Source of the DNA: JAAFHB01 sp963675995 | GTDB lineage: Bacteria > Bacteroidota > Bacteroidia > Bacteroidales > Prolixibacteraceae | Direction of reading: 5' to 3' | NCBI GenBank assembly: GCA_963675995.2 | Contig: CAXXIY010000001.1 | Span: forward strand, 2,666,001 to 2,730,000 | Length of the DNA: 64,000 nt | In this document: positions 63,868 through 64,000 of the stretch, piece by piece | How positions within the stretch are numbered: position 1 is the stretch's first letter | Layout: each line of letters opens with the position of its first letter | Program-made: the position numbers and the translations under genes | Notes under the pieces: model-generated | Databases searched by the model: none | Told to the model about the DNA's origin: nothing | The model's input: only the letters and a program-made list of their open reading frames with translations

Positions 63868-64000
63868 TTAAAACGACAGCAGACATTGCCAGATAAACAT
63901 GTTTCCAAACGAATCGACATCTTCCCACACTTGCCTCACAAGTGATTCGTTGCCATTGATGGCGGGAATCTCTTTCCGTTTCTCTTCCCATGGGATGCAC
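63868..64000 (-). CDS. C-terminal end of a gene running in from the right edge
   Basis: On the minus strand a frame is open from the window edge to TAA at 63868-63870 (about 43 codons). It reads IPWEEKRKEIPAINGNE, then VRQVWEDVDSFGNMFIWQ and ends LLSF. The composition is protein-like but no family is recognised, and the real length is unknown. Confidence 0.35.
   Translation of the reverse strand, partial: CIPWEEKRKEIPAINGNESLVRQVWEDVDSFGNMFIWQCLLSF

Noticed and set aside
1..64000. CRISPR array or restriction/defence system
   Set aside because: No regularly spaced direct repeats and no recognisable Cas, restriction or toxin-antitoxin genes were seen.

Overview
The window reads as chromosomal DNA of a glycan-degrading Bacteroidota bacterium. 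A member of the Bacteroidales/Marinilabiliales is my best guess; the genus cannot be fixed from sequence alone. The signs are SusC/SusD genes with ECF sigma/FecR pairs, Bacteroidota-type promoters (TTG-N19-TAnnTTTG, for example at 1126-1155 and 49126-49155), a fused ribBA, a START-like domain protein, and lipoprotein or Sec signals on nearly every enzyme.

Layout. (1) 0.2-9.5 kb: glycerol facilitator, then a GH43 and a GH106 rhamnosidase-like enzyme on the minus strand, divergent from a UroD-like protein and a second GH106-like lipoprotein. (2) 9.5-36.7 kb: a polysaccharide utilisation region. It holds an ECF sigma factor, FecR, a SusC with an N-terminal STN signalling domain, SusD and two surface glycan-binding lipoproteins. 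These are followed by a GRP sugar transporter, a ribokinase-like kinase, GH127, GH31, an (alpha/alpha)6 glycosidase, a PHP phosphoesterase, GH29, a purple-acid-phosphatase-like enzyme and a GH141-like beta-helix enzyme. The region ends in decayed genes (glutaminase-A tail, an interrupted EEP phosphatase, an IS1595 remnant) and a tRNA-Leu. A 12-bp match to the 3' end of that tRNA lies at 9497-9508, so the segment may be an old island. (3) 36.9-42.8 kb: a second sigma/FecR pair followed by an STN/carboxypeptidase-regulatory protein and an MG2-plus-plug protein, both without a TonB beta-barrel. This is the most unusual functional unit here. (4) 42.8-49.3 kb: housekeeping genes (cytidine deaminase, glucosaminidase-LysM, fmt, ribBA, an LptF/G permease, a START-like protein, tRNA-Met). 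(5) 49.3-57.9 kb: an outer-membrane protein and a regulator-TolC-HlyD-RND efflux operon with two copies of a putative operator, flanked by transposase remnants. (6) 58-64 kb: an AI-2E family permease, a TIGR03768-like metallophosphoesterase, a DUF5009-like acyltransferase and an exported DapA-family aldolase.

Working model. SusCD and its lipoproteins capture and import oligosaccharides. The secreted GH106/GH43/GH127/GH31/GH29/GH141-like enzymes are what one expects for branched rhamnose-, arabinose- and fucose-bearing plant polysaccharides of the pectin (rhamnogalacturonan) type. The accompanying phosphoesterases suggest a phosphorylated component. The substrate is inferred, not shown. The STN domain of SusC and the adjacent FecR/sigma pair point to induction by trans-envelope signalling.
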